NCBI GenBank assembly: GCA_019163175.1
Contig: JAFLKN010000004.1
Coordinates: 1 to 64,000 of the forward strand
Length of the DNA stretch: 64,000 nucleotides
Source: Prolixibacteraceae bacterium
GTDB taxonomy: Bacteria > Bacteroidota > Bacteroidia > Bacteroidales > Prolixibacteraceae
Direction: 5' to 3'
The number at the start of each line of letters is the position of its first letter. Positions within the stretch are counted from its first letter, which is position 1. Of the stretch, positions 63,244 to 64,000 are shown piece by piece. A program made the position numbers and the translations under genes. The notes below the pieces were generated by a model that saw nothing but the letters and a program-made list of their open reading frames with translations, made no database searches and had not been told where the DNA came from.

Positions 63244-63286
63244 AAAATGGCCATCATTAAAGTTTTTCTTTAATGATGGCCATTTT
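63244..63286. terminator. Bidirectional terminator
   Basis: A perfect 18-bp stem (AAAATGGCCATCATTAAA and its complement) with a 7-base loop, between convergent genes ending at 63220 and 63319. Confidence 0.9.
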
Positions 63287-63318
63287 GTTTGAAAGAATAT
63301 TGCATATTAAAATTCAGC

Positions 63319-64000
63319 CTAGATCAACAGTTGGAATAAATCTGGGCGGTCATTAATGTACTCATAAACAAAGCCGTTTTCTTCCATGCGAAGCAACAAG
63401 CCACTGTAATCTTCCTTATCCTGAAGCTCAATTCCAATGAGTGCCGGACCTTGTTCCCTGTTGGTCTTTTTTGAGTATTCGAACATCGTGATATCATCAT
63501 TGGGACCTAAAACTTTATCAACAAAATCGCGCAAAGCCCCGGCACGCTGCGGAAATCTGACGATGAAATAATGTTTCAACCCTTCGTATAACAGTGATCG
63601 TTCCTTGATTTCTTCGGTACGCGTAATGTCGTTGTTGCTCCCCGAAACCATACAAACCACGTTTTTACCTTCAATCTGCTCCTGATAAAAATCGAGCGCT
63701 GCAATCGCCAATGCCCCGGCCGGTTCAACAACAATCGCATCCTGATTGTACAATTCGAGAATAGTGGTGCAGACTTTTCCTTCTGGAACAATTACAATAT
63801 CATCAATAACTTGCTGGCATACTTTAAAAGTAATGTCACCCACACGCTGGACTGCGGCGCCATCAACAAACTTATCGATATCTTTCAGCGGAGTAACTTC
63901 TCCTTTTTCAAGACTAATTTTCATTGATGGTGCACCGGCAGGCTCAACGCCAATGATCTTTGTCGTCGGGCTGATCTGTTTGAAATAAGCGCCAACTCCT
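63319..64000 (-). CDS. ilvA: Threonine ammonia-lyase, C-terminal part (5' end outside window)
   Basis: Deaminates threonine to 2-oxobutyrate for isoleucine synthesis. The last 227 codons are here and the frame is open to the right edge; the ATG at 63924 is internal, since GVGAYFKQISPTTKIIGVEP precedes it. The PLP-domain blocks VEPAGALAIAALDFY and CMVSGSNNDITR (glycine-rich phosphate loop) are seen. One short ACT-like domain (about the last 85 residues, from FIVRFPQRAGALRDFV) remains, as in the single-ACT type. Confidence 0.95.
   Translation of the reverse strand, partial: GVGAYFKQISPTTKIIGVEPAGAPSMKISLEKGEVTPLKDIDKFVDGAAVQRVGDITFKVCQQVIDDIVIVPEGKVCTTILELYNQDAIVVEPAGALAIAALDFYQEQIEGKNVVCMVSGSNNDITRTEEIKERSLLYEGLKHYFIVRFPQRAGALRDFVDKVLGPNDDITMFEYSKKTNREQGPALIGIELQDKEDYSGLLLRMEENGFVYEYINDRPDLFQLLI

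Overview
The window is a chromosomal segment of a Bacteroidota bacterium, most likely class Bacteroidia and perhaps a Prolixibacteraceae/Marinilabiliales relative; the family is only a guess. The signs are promoters of the TTG-N19-TAnnTTTG type with few Shine-Dalgarno sequences, a LysRS with a C-terminal tail, an enlarged RodA, a large putative porin, an E1 enzyme with fused alpha and beta chains, an IorA without a ferredoxin tail, and many dispersed palindromic repeats. I found no rRNA, tRNA, CRISPR array, phage or intact insertion sequence.

Layout. 1-4.7 kb: end of lysS, gpsA, pgi, a DMT transporter and a PfkB kinase. 4.9-12.8 kb: an ACP-phosphodiesterase-like gene, the elongasome operon mreB-mreC-mreD-mrdA-rodA, then purH. 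13-24.5 kb: two FtsX/MacB-LolE type permeases, a lipoprotein and membrane protein facing a membrane-anchored AraC-type regulator, mgtE, rsmA, a flippase-like protein, a NUDIX hydrolase and a porin. 24.7-32.6 kb: parE-parC, aroK, an MBL hydrolase, a cold-shock gene and lysC. 33-46.8 kb: accessory genes (GH3, REC-histidine kinase, rhodanese-thioredoxin, nuclease-helicase of the DUF2075 type, M19 dipeptidase, metallopeptidase lipoprotein, heme-binding protein, GH5).

46.8-56 kb: 2-oxoacid metabolism. iorA-iorB face a 2-oxoacid dehydrogenase set transcribed E2-E3-E1, with a UTRA-type GntR regulator divergent from E2. Between them a single-domain GIY-YIG nuclease gene sits inside a cluster of palindromic repeat units. 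57-62.5 kb: a four-gene sugar-phosphate catabolic operon (PHP-like protein, class II aldolase-SDR fusion, SorE-like Zn dehydrogenase, FSA-type aldolase) whose substrate I cannot assign. The window ends with a small lipoprotein and the 3' part of ilvA.

The most unusual content is the repeats: a cloverleaf-shaped element (20374-20460), the GIY-YIG-associated units (49428-50324), a 23-bp module of that family inside the loop of a different repeat (53092-53114), two related hairpin repeats (42638-42742 and 59068-59130, the second nested in another repeat) and a MITE-like element (45522-45654). The lysC start codon is also buried in a perfect 11-bp inverted repeat.
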